From Betaproteobacteria bacterium (GTDB lineage Bacteria > Pseudomonadota > Gammaproteobacteria > Burkholderiales > Casimicrobiaceae): a stretch of 5,635 nt of DNA. The notes beneath the pieces are model-generated. The model searched no databases and had not been told where the DNA came from. It worked only from the letters and a program-made list of their open reading frames with translations. Below are positions 1 through 5,605 of this stretch, in pieces. How positions within the stretch are numbered: the first letter of the stretch is position 1; the number at the start of each line of letters is the position of its first letter. The position numbers and the translations under genes are program-made. The DNA lies in NCBI GenBank assembly GCA_005883655.1, contig VBDA01000299.1, positions 1-5,635 on the forward strand, in the 5' to 3' direction.

Positions 1-566
1 TCAGAAAAGAGGATCTGCCCAAGAGCTACCGTGACCTCCTGGCCCCCCGCTTCAAGGGCAAGCTAGGCATCGAAGTGGAGGACGCGGAATGGTTTGCAAC
101 GGTCGCGCTTTCGATGGGCGAGGAACAGGGACTCCGATTCTTTCAGGAGCTGGTGGCGAAAAACGGCATTTCGGTACGCAAAGGCCACACCTTGCTGACC
201 AATCTTGTGGTGTCAGGAGAAGTTCCATTCGCCCTGACCGTTTACAACTACATGGCAGAGCAGGCCAAGCGAAAGGGTGCGCCGATCGACTGGATCGCGC
301 TCGATCCGGCCGTCGGCCGCTCCAACGGGATGGGTATCGCGCGTCATGCCCGGCATCCGAACGCAGCGCTGCTGTTCTACGATTTCTTTATCAGTGAAGC
401 GCAGCCTCTCCTGGTCGGTCTGGACTATGTACCGACAAACAAGACGGCCGTCTCGCCGCTCAAGGATCTGCCGGTGAAATTGGTCGATGCGGCGCAGGTG
501 CTCGAGCAGGGCAAGAAATGGGAAAAGGCGTTCCAGGACATCGTCGTCAAGCGATCGGGCGGCTGA
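1..566 (+). CDS. ABC transporter substrate-binding protein, AfuA/COG1840-like (C-terminal part, 5' end cut by window)
   Basis: The reading frame is open from the left edge (first whole codon at position 3) to TGA at 564-566, giving 187 residues. The signal peptide and first lobe lie outside. An in-frame GTG at 75 is not a real start, because family-like sequence (LPKSYRDLLAPRFKGKLGIE) runs through it from further upstream. The text resembles the second half of periplasmic iron(III)-type binding proteins. It has the 'LPxSYxDLLxPRxKGKLGIE' block that follows the ligand cleft, then a domain-crossing segment with VPFALTVYNYMAEQAKRKGAPIDW. The late GMGIARHARHPNAALLFYDFFIS stretch is where these proteins discuss 'hanging on' of the C-terminal helices. 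Ligand: the fold family binds Fe3+, but also phosphonates, thiamine and organic acids, so the substrate is open. No ABC permease or ATPase is visible downstream; the next gene is an MFS transporter 4 bp away. Family call fairly sure, substrate unknown. Confidence 0.85.
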   Translation, partial: RKEDLPKSYRDLLAPRFKGKLGIEVEDAEWFATVALSMGEEQGLRFFQELVAKNGISVRKGHTLLTNLVVSGEVPFALTVYNYMAEQAKRKGAPIDWIALDPAVGRSNGMGIARHARHPNAALLFYDFFISEAQPLLVGLDYVPTNKTAVSPLKDLPVKLVDAAQVLEQGKKWEKAFQDIVVKRSGG

Positions 567-570
567 ACAG

Positions 571-1815
571 ATGGCCACCGTCGCTACCGCACCCCACGCT
601 GCTCCGCACAAGTCCTTTCGCGACGTATGGCTGATCACGATCGGCCATAGCCTGACCCACTGGTATCCGGCGACCTTCTACCTGCTGCTGCCTATCATCG
701 GCCGCGAGCTCGATCTCAGCTATAGCCAGATCGGGCTCATCATGACCTGCCAGTACATCGCCGGCGCGATCTCCAACGTGCCCGGTGGCGCGCTCGTCGA
801 TACCGTGGGCAAGAAGGGGCTGCTGATGGCGGTTTCCCTGTTCTGGATCGGTGTGCCGTACCTGCTGATGGGATTTACCCACAGCTACTGGCTGCTTCTG
901 CTCTGCGTCGCGCTGGTCGGCATCGGCAATAATCTGTGGCACCCATCGGCGATTCCCACCTTGGCCCAGCGCTTCCCCGAGCGCAAAGGGCTGGTGCTGT
1001 CGCTGCATGGCATGGGCGGCAACGTCGGCGATGCGCTTGCTCCGCTTGCGGTCGGAGCGCTGTTGACCGTATTTGGCTGGCGGACGATCGTAGTCCTGAA
1101 CGTTATCCCTGGCATCGCGATGGCGATCCTCCTCCTGGCCTTTCTCGGCACGCTGAGACTGACGTCGCGAAAAAGCAAATCTCAAGCCGCGCTCGGCGAA
1201 GGGCACGAAGGGCAAACAGTGGCCGAGTACTTGACGGGATTGCGCGCATTGTTTCGAACCCGCGGGCTTATTCTGCTCTCGACGAGTTCCGCGTTCCGCT
1301 CGATGACGCAAAATGCGCTGCTTACCTTTCTGCCGGTCTACCTCGCGTATGAGATGGGTTACCCGCCGCTGTGGGTCGGCGTCTGCATATTCGTGCTCCA
1401 AGCAGCAGGTTTCGTGGCGTCGCCCATTGCAGGGCATCTTTCCGACCGCATGGGGCGGCGCACCATCATGATGACCAGCATGGCGATGACCGCTGTCGTT
1501 TTGCTGTTTATGGCGCTGGCCGGTCACCCATTCTGGTTCGTTGCGCTTATCGCCATCCTGGGATTCTTTCTCTACGCCATTCGGCCGGTATTGCAAGCTT
1601 GGCTATTGGAGACGGCGCCGAAAAAAATGGGCGGGACTTCGATAGGCGTGCTGTTTGCGACCCAAGCGCTGGGTTCCGCGATCGGACCGCTGATCGCAGG
1701 TTTCCTGGCAGACCGGTACGGGCTGTTCTCGACTTTCTATTTCCTCGCCATCACCATCGTCATTGCCAACCTCTTCATATTCTTCATGCCGCCGCCGGTC
1801 CGTGCCGGCGCGTAA
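571..1815 (+). CDS. MFS transporter, fosmidomycin-resistance (Fsr)-like
   Basis: A 414-residue inner-membrane transporter with about 12 hydrophobic segments in two six-helix halves, joined by a polar loop at about residues 195-228 (TSRKSKSQAALGEGHEGQT). The second half carries the MFS signature loop GHLSDRMGRR at 288-297. The matching loop of the first half is degenerate (GGALVDTVGKKG, 72-83). The block GIGNNLWHPSAIPTLAQRFP (117-136) followed by LSLHGMGGNVGDALAPLAVG is typical of Fsr-like MFS proteins. Members are proton-driven, and many are annotated as drug exporters although several are carried in catabolic loci, so direction and substrate are not fixed. I chose ATG at 571. An upstream in-frame start at 487 would add 28 arginine/serine-rich residues that overlap the previous gene and look like frame-shadow sequence. 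The 4-bp gap to the binding-protein gene suggests one transcript and translational coupling, since no strong ribosome-binding site is visible. Confidence 0.92.
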   Translation: MATVATAPHAAPHKSFRDVWLITIGHSLTHWYPATFYLLLPIIGRELDLSYSQIGLIMTCQYIAGAISNVPGGALVDTVGKKGLLMAVSLFWIGVPYLLMGFTHSYWLLLLCVALVGIGNNLWHPSAIPTLAQRFPERKGLVLSLHGMGGNVGDALAPLAVGALLTVFGWRTIVVLNVIPGIAMAILLLAFLGTLRLTSRKSKSQAALGEGHEGQTVAEYLTGLRALFRTRGLILLSTSSAFRSMTQNALLTFLPVYLAYEMGYPPLWVGVCIFVLQAAGFVASPIAGHLSDRMGRRTIMMTSMAMTAVVLLFMALAGHPFWFVALIAILGFFLYAIRPVLQAWLLETAPKKMGGTSIGVLFATQALGSAIGPLIAGFLADRYGLFSTFYFLAITIVIANLFIFFMPPPVRAGA

Positions 1816-1832
1816 ACCGCCCGCACTGATGG

Positions 1833-1862
1833 CGTGGTGTGAACGTCGAGGTTCATTCCACG
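1833..1862. repeat. Imperfect inverted repeat after the MFS gene (terminator-like or operator-like)
   Basis: Arms CGTGGTGTGAAC (1833-1844) and GTTCATTCCACG (1851-1862) flank the 6-base loop GTCGAG. As RNA, 10 of 12 positions form Watson-Crick pairs, one is G-U and one is a T-T mismatch. It begins 17 bases after the MFS stop codon. No T-run follows the right arm, so it is not a canonical Rho-independent terminator. It could protect the 3' end of the transport transcript, assist termination, or be a protein-binding palindrome ahead of the methyltransferase gene. Confidence 0.5.
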
Positions 1863-1911
1863 AGCCGCGGCTTCCTCGCTGGCGTTGCGGCGGATCCATT
1901 GGCAAGCAGCG

Positions 1912-2388
1912 ATGAGGAAGTCGGGAAACGCCGTCTGGCGGTGGCTTTTGAGCACGTCGAACCGTACTTTTGTGCTTTATCCGCTTGCGATCATTGCGTT
2001 CGAAATGATCCTGCACAACGCCAGACTGGAAGTGCAGCCGTGGGGCGTTTCGCTACTGGTTTGGGGATACCTGCAGTACAAGCTGGTCGGTCGCTATCGA
2101 TTGCAACGCGGGGGCGGTGGGCCGGGTCTTTCGGTTCCACCGCAGCGCCTGTGCACCGATGGGCCGTACCGCTGGGTGCGTAACCCGATGTATCTCGGGC
2201 ACCTCATCTTTCTCGCCGGGCTCGCTCTGACATTCAGCTCATGGGCGGCTGCAGTGCTATTGGCGATTCACATTCCATGGTTCGATCGCCGGGCGCGCGA
2301 AGACGAAAGCCGGCTAGCCGGGATCTTCGGCCGCGATTACGACGCTTATGCGGCACGAGTGAAGCGCTGGATTCCGGGAATCTATTGA
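1912..2388 (+). CDS. Small membrane methyltransferase, PEMT/ICMT superfamily
   Basis: A 158-residue protein with hydrophobic segments at about 18-36, 43-60 and 97-122. It carries the superfamily's signature SAM-binding elements: GPYRWVRNPMYLGH (84-97), then REDESRLAGIFGRDYDAYAARVKRWIP (129-155), the usual E-x-x-L-x3-F-G-x2-Y-x2-Y ending before R-W-I-P. Relatives include isoprenylcysteine carboxyl methyltransferases, phospholipid N-methyltransferases and many bacterial proteins of unknown substrate, so only 'SAM-dependent membrane methyltransferase' is safe. The start is uncertain. ATG at 1912 gives a normal N-terminus with a weak purine stretch upstream (GGCAAGCAG). A TTG at 1885 would add nine residues (MRRIHWQAA) and has no better ribosome-binding site. 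The gene lies 96 bp after the MFS gene and ends 28 bp before the end of the oppositely oriented ferredoxin gene. No clear promoter of its own is visible, so read-through from the transport genes is possible. Confidence 0.87.
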   Translation: MRKSGNAVWRWLLSTSNRTFVLYPLAIIAFEMILHNARLEVQPWGVSLLVWGYLQYKLVGRYRLQRGGGGPGLSVPPQRLCTDGPYRWVRNPMYLGHLIFLAGLALTFSSWAAAVLLAIHIPWFDRRAREDESRLAGIFGRDYDAYAARVKRWIPGIY

Positions 2389-2416
2389 ACGGCGAGCAGC
2401 GAATTTCCCCGGGTGG

Positions 2417-2746
2417 CTAGGCGACGATTCGCGGCGTCGGGTCGATGCAGACCTGATCTTCGATGATTTTCACCGCGTAGGTCGGCAGGGGAATCGTGCA
2501 CGGTGGCCCCGCGACAGCGCCGGTCGGGATGTGAAATCGCCCGTTATGGAAATCGCACTCGATTTCGTCGCCATCGACGAAACCTTCCGACAATGAACCA
2601 GGACCGTGCGTGCAGTGGTCGTCGGTGACAAAGAAGCGGCCGCCGAGATTGAACACCGCGACGACCAAGCCGTTGGTTTCCGCCTTGATGACGCCGCCGA
2701 CTGGCACTTCGTCAGTGCGGCAAATGGTGAGAAGCGTTTCGTTCAT
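2417..2746 (-). CDS. Rieske-type [2Fe-2S] ferredoxin of a ring-hydroxylating oxygenase system
   Basis: A 109-residue soluble protein made of a single Rieske domain. The cluster ligands are visible as C45-T-H47 and C64-D-F-H67, with 16 residues between H47 and C64, in the context CTHGPGSLSEGFVDGDEIEC, then HNGRF and later PPCTIPLPTY. This is the style of ferredoxins that carry electrons from an NAD(P)H reductase to a terminal oxygenase, and length matches that family (about 100-110). I chose ATG at 2746. The frame stays open up to 2890, but those 48 extra residues would be translated across the promoter region and do not look like Rieske sequence. No good Shine-Dalgarno precedes the ATG (upstream text GCCTGCTTTCCGAA), and an in-frame GTG six codons upstream (2764) is possible. 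It is divergent from the oxygenase gene, its likely partner. A nitrite-reductase-small-subunit-like role is less likely. Confidence 0.9.
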   Translation of the reverse strand: MNETLLTICRTDEVPVGGVIKAETNGLVVAVFNLGGRFFVTDDHCTHGPGSLSEGFVDGDEIECDFHNGRFHIPTGAVAGPPCTIPLPTYAVKIIEDQVCIDPTPRIVA

Positions 2747-2763
2747 TTCGGAAAGCAGGCGCA

Positions 2764-2776
2764 CCCGGAAACCGGG
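2764..2776 (-). other. Short hairpin in the ferredoxin leader
   Basis: CCCGG (2764-2768) and CCGGG (2772-2776) form a perfect 5-bp GC stem with a 3-base loop. In the - strand transcript it sits about 17 bases upstream of the ferredoxin ATG, next to where a ribosome-binding site would be expected but is not seen. It may affect translation, or may be chance in GC-rich DNA. Confidence 0.3.
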
Positions 2777-2828
2777 AGATGAAACGCGCAAGCGTGAACG
2801 TGGCGGGTCTTCGCTGCGTGGCGGAACG

Positions 2829-2856
2829 TTGACACCCGCGAGAATATAGTGATACT
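2829..2856 (+). promoter_or_regulatory. Sigma70-like promoter for the Rieske oxygenase gene
   Basis: A perfect -35 hexamer TTGACA (2829-2834) is followed after 16 bases by GATACT (2851-2856), which matches TATAAT at 4 of 6 positions. The site is in the only AT-rich stretch of the intergenic region. Transcription would begin near 2863, leaving a leader of roughly 108 bases before the oxygenase ATG. Confidence 0.55.
2843..2848 (-). promoter_or_regulatory. Possible -10 element for the ferredoxin gene
   Basis: Read on the - strand, 2848-2843 is TATATT (5 of 6 to the -10 consensus). The expected -35 position (around 2866-2871) reads TATGTA, a poor match, so this promoter would be weak or depend on an activator. 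It overlaps the spacer of the + strand promoter, so the two could not easily be occupied by polymerase at once. Confidence 0.3.
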
Positions 2857-2866
2857 TTGATTTTGT

Positions 2867-2891
2867 ACATAGCGGAACTATGTCCCACATA
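2867..2891. promoter_or_regulatory. Candidate operator: two overlapping palindromes sharing ACATA half-sites
   Basis: ACATAG (2867-2872) and CTATGT (2878-2883) form a perfect inverted repeat around CGGAA. TATGT (2879-2883) and ACATA (2887-2891) form a second perfect inverted repeat around CCC. The half-site ACATA thus occurs three times, with the outer two in direct orientation 20 bp apart, about two helical turns. It lies just downstream of the predicted oxygenase transcription start and over the -35 region of the predicted ferredoxin promoter, a sensible place for a shared regulator. No regulator gene is in the window. Confidence 0.4.
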
Positions 2892-2957
2892 CAGGAACGG
2901 CGCGCACTTCTCTGCCGACCAAGGTCGAGATCCCTCGCGCGATCGCTTCAAGGTCGC

Positions 2958-2962
2958 AGGAG
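2958..2962 (+). promoter_or_regulatory. Ribosome-binding site fixing the oxygenase start
   Basis: AGGAG lies 8 bases before ATG at 2971. It supports this start over the longer open frame beginning with TTG at 2857, whose first 38 codons would cover the predicted transcription start and palindromes. Confidence 0.75.
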
Positions 2963-2970
2963 TTCCTGAC

Positions 2971-4254
2971 ATGCTAAGAGCCGAACAAAACGAGCTGCTG
3001 ACGCGTACCGGTCCCGGTAGCGTCATGGGTGATTTGATTCGGCGCTATTGGATTCCGGCGCTTCTAACCGAGGAATTGCCGGAGCCTGATTGCCCACCGG
3101 TGCGAGTAAAGCTCTTGTCGGAGCGGCTGATCGCTTTTCGCGATAGCGGCGGCAAGCTCGGGCTGATCGATGAATTCTGCGCTCACCGCGGTGTCTCATT
3201 GTGGTTTGGCCGAAACGAGGAGTGCGGTTTGCGCTGCGCTTACCACGGCTGGAAATACGACGTGAGCGGGCAGTGCGTGGACATTCCGTCGGAGCCTGAA
3301 GAAAGCGGGTTTCGCCAGAAAATAAGGCTCCGGTCCTATCCCCTGGCAGAGCGCGGCGGCGTGCTGTGGGCATATATGGGGCCGCCGGAATCAAAACCCC
3401 CATTGCCGGAATACGAGTTTGCGACGGTGCCGCAGGAACAGACTTTTATTTCCAAGCGATTTCAGGAATGCAATTACCTCCAGGCGATGGAAGGCGGGAT
3501 CGACTCGAGCCACGTCTCCTTTTTGCATCGCGGCGCACTCAATAAAGATCCGCTGTTCAAGGGCGCCAAAGGCAATCAGTACAATCTCGACGATTTCCAA
3601 CCGAAGTTCGAGGTGGTGGAGTCAGCTGGCGGCTTACTGATCGGTGCGCGACGAAAAGCAGAGGACGGCAATTTCTACTGGCGGATCACTCAGTGGTTGA
3701 TGCCGTTTTTTACGGCCATTCCGCCACGGGGAGACCATCCCATGCACGGCCACTTCTGGGTACCCATAGACGATGAAACCTGCTGGGCCTGGAGCTACGA
3801 CTACCACCCGGTGCGCGCATTGTCGGCGAGCGAATTGCAGGCGATGAAAGATGGCCATGGCGTCCATGTGAAATACATTCCCGGGACCTACAGGCCGCTG
3901 CAAAACAAGGACAACGATTACCTGATCGATCGCCAGGCGCAAAAAGAAGGGCGAAGTTTTAGCGGGGTCGACGGCTTCTCGATGCAGGATGCATCGGTGC
4001 AGGAAAGCATGGGACCGATTCAGGACCGCACGCGCGAGAATTTGGTTACCACCGACAACGGCATCATCATGGCCCGCCATCTGCTGATGCGCGCGGCCAA
4101 GGCGCTGCAAAAAGGCATCGAGCCGCCGGGGCGCGATCCGGTCACGCAGCGTGTGCGTTCCGCATCGCTCGTGTTACCGCCGGATGTGTCCTTCTCCGAA
4201 GCCGCCAAGGATGCGCTGCGCGCTCAACCGGGCGTTGCACAAGCGTCGGTCTAG
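2971..4254 (+). CDS. Rieske non-heme iron oxygenase, alpha subunit (phthalate 4,5-dioxygenase / LigXa-like)
   Basis: A 427-residue cytoplasmic terminal oxygenase. The N-terminal Rieske domain binds [2Fe-2S] through C70-A-H72 and C89-A-Y-H92, in FCAHRGVSLWFGRNEECGLRC and YHGWKYDVSG. The C-terminal catalytic domain has the mononuclear iron site in GGIDSSHVSFLH: H181 and H186 are ligands, and D178 is the likely bridge to the neighbouring subunit's Rieske centre. The third ligand should be an aspartate in FSMQDASVQESMGPIQDR (D340 or D352; I cannot decide which). The opening MLRAEQNELLTRTGPGSVMGDLIRRYWIPALL and the QESMGPIQDR block match the phthalate dioxygenase/LigXa branch, whose members either cis-dihydroxylate aromatic acids or O-demethylate methoxy-aromatics. 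Substrate is therefore open. It is divergent from a Rieske ferredoxin gene and followed by a dehydrogenase gene. No small (beta) subunit gene is present, as expected for this alpha-only branch. Length is normal and all visible cluster residues are intact. Confidence 0.93.
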   Translation: MLRAEQNELLTRTGPGSVMGDLIRRYWIPALLTEELPEPDCPPVRVKLLSERLIAFRDSGGKLGLIDEFCAHRGVSLWFGRNEECGLRCAYHGWKYDVSGQCVDIPSEPEESGFRQKIRLRSYPLAERGGVLWAYMGPPESKPPLPEYEFATVPQEQTFISKRFQECNYLQAMEGGIDSSHVSFLHRGALNKDPLFKGAKGNQYNLDDFQPKFEVVESAGGLLIGARRKAEDGNFYWRITQWLMPFFTAIPPRGDHPMHGHFWVPIDDETCWAWSYDYHPVRALSASELQAMKDGHGVHVKYIPGTYRPLQNKDNDYLIDRQAQKEGRSFSGVDGFSMQDASVQESMGPIQDRTRENLVTTDNGIIMARHLLMRAAKALQKGIEPPGRDPVTQRVRSASLVLPPDVSFSEAAKDALRAQPGVAQASV

Positions 4255-4380
4255 CGCTGGAGTTCGCGACAGTCGGACCCTGCAACCGGGACTCGCTGCG
4301 TGTCGGAAGATCCGCGTTTGGCGCGGCGATTCATGCTTGGCGGTCGCGCGCGAGCAGCTTGAGACCGATCCAGAGCCACT

Positions 4381-4397
4381 GTGCCTGACGCAGGCGC
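4381..4397 (+). other. Small stem-loop upstream of the dehydrogenase gene
   Basis: GTGCCTG (4381-4387) pairs with CAGGCGC (4391-4397) around the loop ACG, with six Watson-Crick pairs and one G-U. It lies in the 172-bp gap between the oxygenase stop and the dehydrogenase ATG. No T-run follows, so it is not a canonical terminator. The rest of the gap shows no convincing promoter, so the dehydrogenase may be read from the oxygenase promoter. Confidence 0.3.
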
Positions 4398-4415
4398 GAA
4401 ACGGGCCAATTCGCT

Positions 4416-4421
4416 GAAGGA
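4416..4421 (+). promoter_or_regulatory. Ribosome-binding site of the dehydrogenase gene
   Basis: GAAGGA lies 5 bases before ATG at 4427 and supports this start. Confidence 0.65.
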
Positions 4422-4426
4422 ATACG

Positions 4427-5533
4427 ATGGAAAAAGTGCTAGCCGCCGTAAAGGTGGGCCCAAGCAAAACCGAGATCCGCGAATTTCCCATGCCGGAGAT
4501 CCCGGACGACGGCGCCCTGATGAAGATCGAGGTGGCCGGCATCTGCGGAACCGACGTCAAGATGTACAAGCTGCCGCTGACGGGCGGCCCTGTGATCATG
4601 GGCCATGAGAACGTGGGCTACATCGCTAAGGCGGGGCGTAAGTTCACCGAGCGCAAAGGCTTCAAGGAGGGCGACCTCGTCTTCGTGGAGCACTATGTCG
4701 CATGCGGCAAGTGCGAGTGGTGCCACTCGGGCGAATATCGGCATTGCGAGGCTACGGACTGGCGCTACAACCCCGATGCAATCCGCTATGGGTACACCTC
4801 GGCCGAGCGCGCTCCGCATTTGTGGGGGGGCTTCGGCCAATACGTGTTCCTGCCGTGGAACTGCGTTCTGCACAAGGTGCCCTCGGGGGTCACTCCGGAG
4901 CTCGCCGGCATTGTGACGCCGCTCGCCAACGGCATCGAATGGGCGCTCTTCGACGCTGGCGTTGGCTATGCCTCCACGGTGCTCATTCAGGGCCCGGGCC
5001 AGCAAGGACTCTCCCAAGTCGTGTCATGCAAGCAGGCGGGCGCGGATCTCATCATCGTTACGGGCACATCCAAGGACAGCAAACGAATGGAGATCGCGAA
5101 AGTTCTGGGCGCCGACCATGTGATCGACGTTCAGAAGGAAGATCCGCGTGCGCGCATCAAGGAGATCACGGGCGGCAAGGGAGTGGACGTTTCGCTCGAC
5201 TGCACCGCGGGCGCAGGAACGGCCCCGGTGCTCCTGGGTGTGGAGGCATTGAAGCGCAAGGCGGGGACCATGCTGGTCCAGGGCGAAATGACGGACTTCC
5301 CGAATTTCCCGATCGGCAGGATCACGGTGAAATACATCACGATCAAGAGCGCGCGCGGCCACAGCTACAAAGCCTGCGAGCTCGCGCTGCAGCAGCTCGC
5401 CTCGCATCGCTATCCGCTCGAGCTGGTGACGACCCATACGTTCGGCCTCAAAGATGCCGACTACGCCATCAAGTCAGTTGGCGGCGAGGGCGCGAAGGAC
5501 GTGATCCACGTTTCCCTCATGCCCTGGAAGTGA
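4427..5533 (+). CDS. Zinc-type medium-chain alcohol dehydrogenase (MDR superfamily)
   Basis: A 368-residue NAD(P)-dependent dehydrogenase with the GroES-like catalytic domain first and a Rossmann domain after about residue 180. The catalytic-zinc motif is GICGTDVK (C40, with T42/D43), then GHENVG (H60, E61). The structural-zinc lobe is complete: C93, C96, C99 and C107 in CGKCEWCHSGEYRHC. The cofactor loop is GPGQQG (189-194), fitting GxGxxG. After the second Rossmann strand the text is IIVTGTSKDSKR, with no acidic residue at the usual NAD-selecting position, which could mean NADP use. The third zinc-ligand region reads VTPLANGIEWA: the Glu or Cys usual there is replaced by T164 and A167. Threonine dehydrogenase, sorbitol dehydrogenase and benzyl-alcohol-type dehydrogenases are relatives, so the substrate is not determined. 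Downstream of the oxygenase gene, it may oxidise an alcohol or diol product of that pathway. Confidence 0.9.
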   Translation: MEKVLAAVKVGPSKTEIREFPMPEIPDDGALMKIEVAGICGTDVKMYKLPLTGGPVIMGHENVGYIAKAGRKFTERKGFKEGDLVFVEHYVACGKCEWCHSGEYRHCEATDWRYNPDAIRYGYTSAERAPHLWGGFGQYVFLPWNCVLHKVPSGVTPELAGIVTPLANGIEWALFDAGVGYASTVLIQGPGQQGLSQVVSCKQAGADLIIVTGTSKDSKRMEIAKVLGADHVIDVQKEDPRARIKEITGGKGVDVSLDCTAGAGTAPVLLGVEALKRKAGTMLVQGEMTDFPNFPIGRITVKYITIKSARGHSYKACELALQQLASHRYPLELVTTHTFGLKDADYAIKSVGGEGAKDVIHVSLMPWK

Positions 5534-5605
5534 GCGCCAAGCAAACGATGCCCGCGCGCATCCCAGTGAAAGCGGTTGTCCGCGATTGCGGCTAGAGCGC
5601 ATCAT
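5474..5605 (-). other. Doubtful small ORF (43 aa) with a perfect Shine-Dalgarno
   Basis: On the - strand AAGGAGG (5617-5611) sits 5 bases before ATGATG (5605). The frame gives 43 residues beginning MMRSSRNRGQPLSLG and stops at 5474, overlapping the 3' end of the dehydrogenase gene on the other strand. The predicted peptide is arginine-rich and matches nothing I recognise, so the strong ribosome-binding sequence may be coincidence. Confidence 0.15.

Noticed and set aside
547..1596. 349-codon open frame on the - strand opposite the MFS gene
   Set aside because: Its translation is rich in Q, H, R and D with no recognisable domain, and it lies wholly antisense to a clear MFS gene; a shadow of GC-rich codon use.
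2389..2432. Possible bidirectional terminator between the convergent methyltransferase and ferredoxin genes (GCGAAT/ATTCGC at 2399-2404 and 2427-2432)
   Set aside because: Only 6-bp arms around a 22-base loop and no T-runs; too weak to call.
2747..2890. 48-residue N-terminal extension of the ferredoxin
   Set aside because: It would be translated across the divergent promoter region, does not resemble Rieske sequence, and the shorter protein has the normal family length.
2857..2970. 38-residue N-terminal extension of the oxygenase from a TTG start
   Set aside because: ATG at 2971 has a good AGGAG site and begins with family-typical sequence; the extension overlaps the predicted transcription start.
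4151..4417. 88-codon + strand frame across the oxygenase/dehydrogenase gap
   Set aside because: Mostly overlaps the oxygenase 3' end in another frame, has no ribosome-binding site and no recognisable domain.
4702..5595. 297-codon + strand frame overlapping the dehydrogenase gene
   Set aside because: Arginine/glycine-rich shadow of the dehydrogenase in another frame, with no family-like motif.
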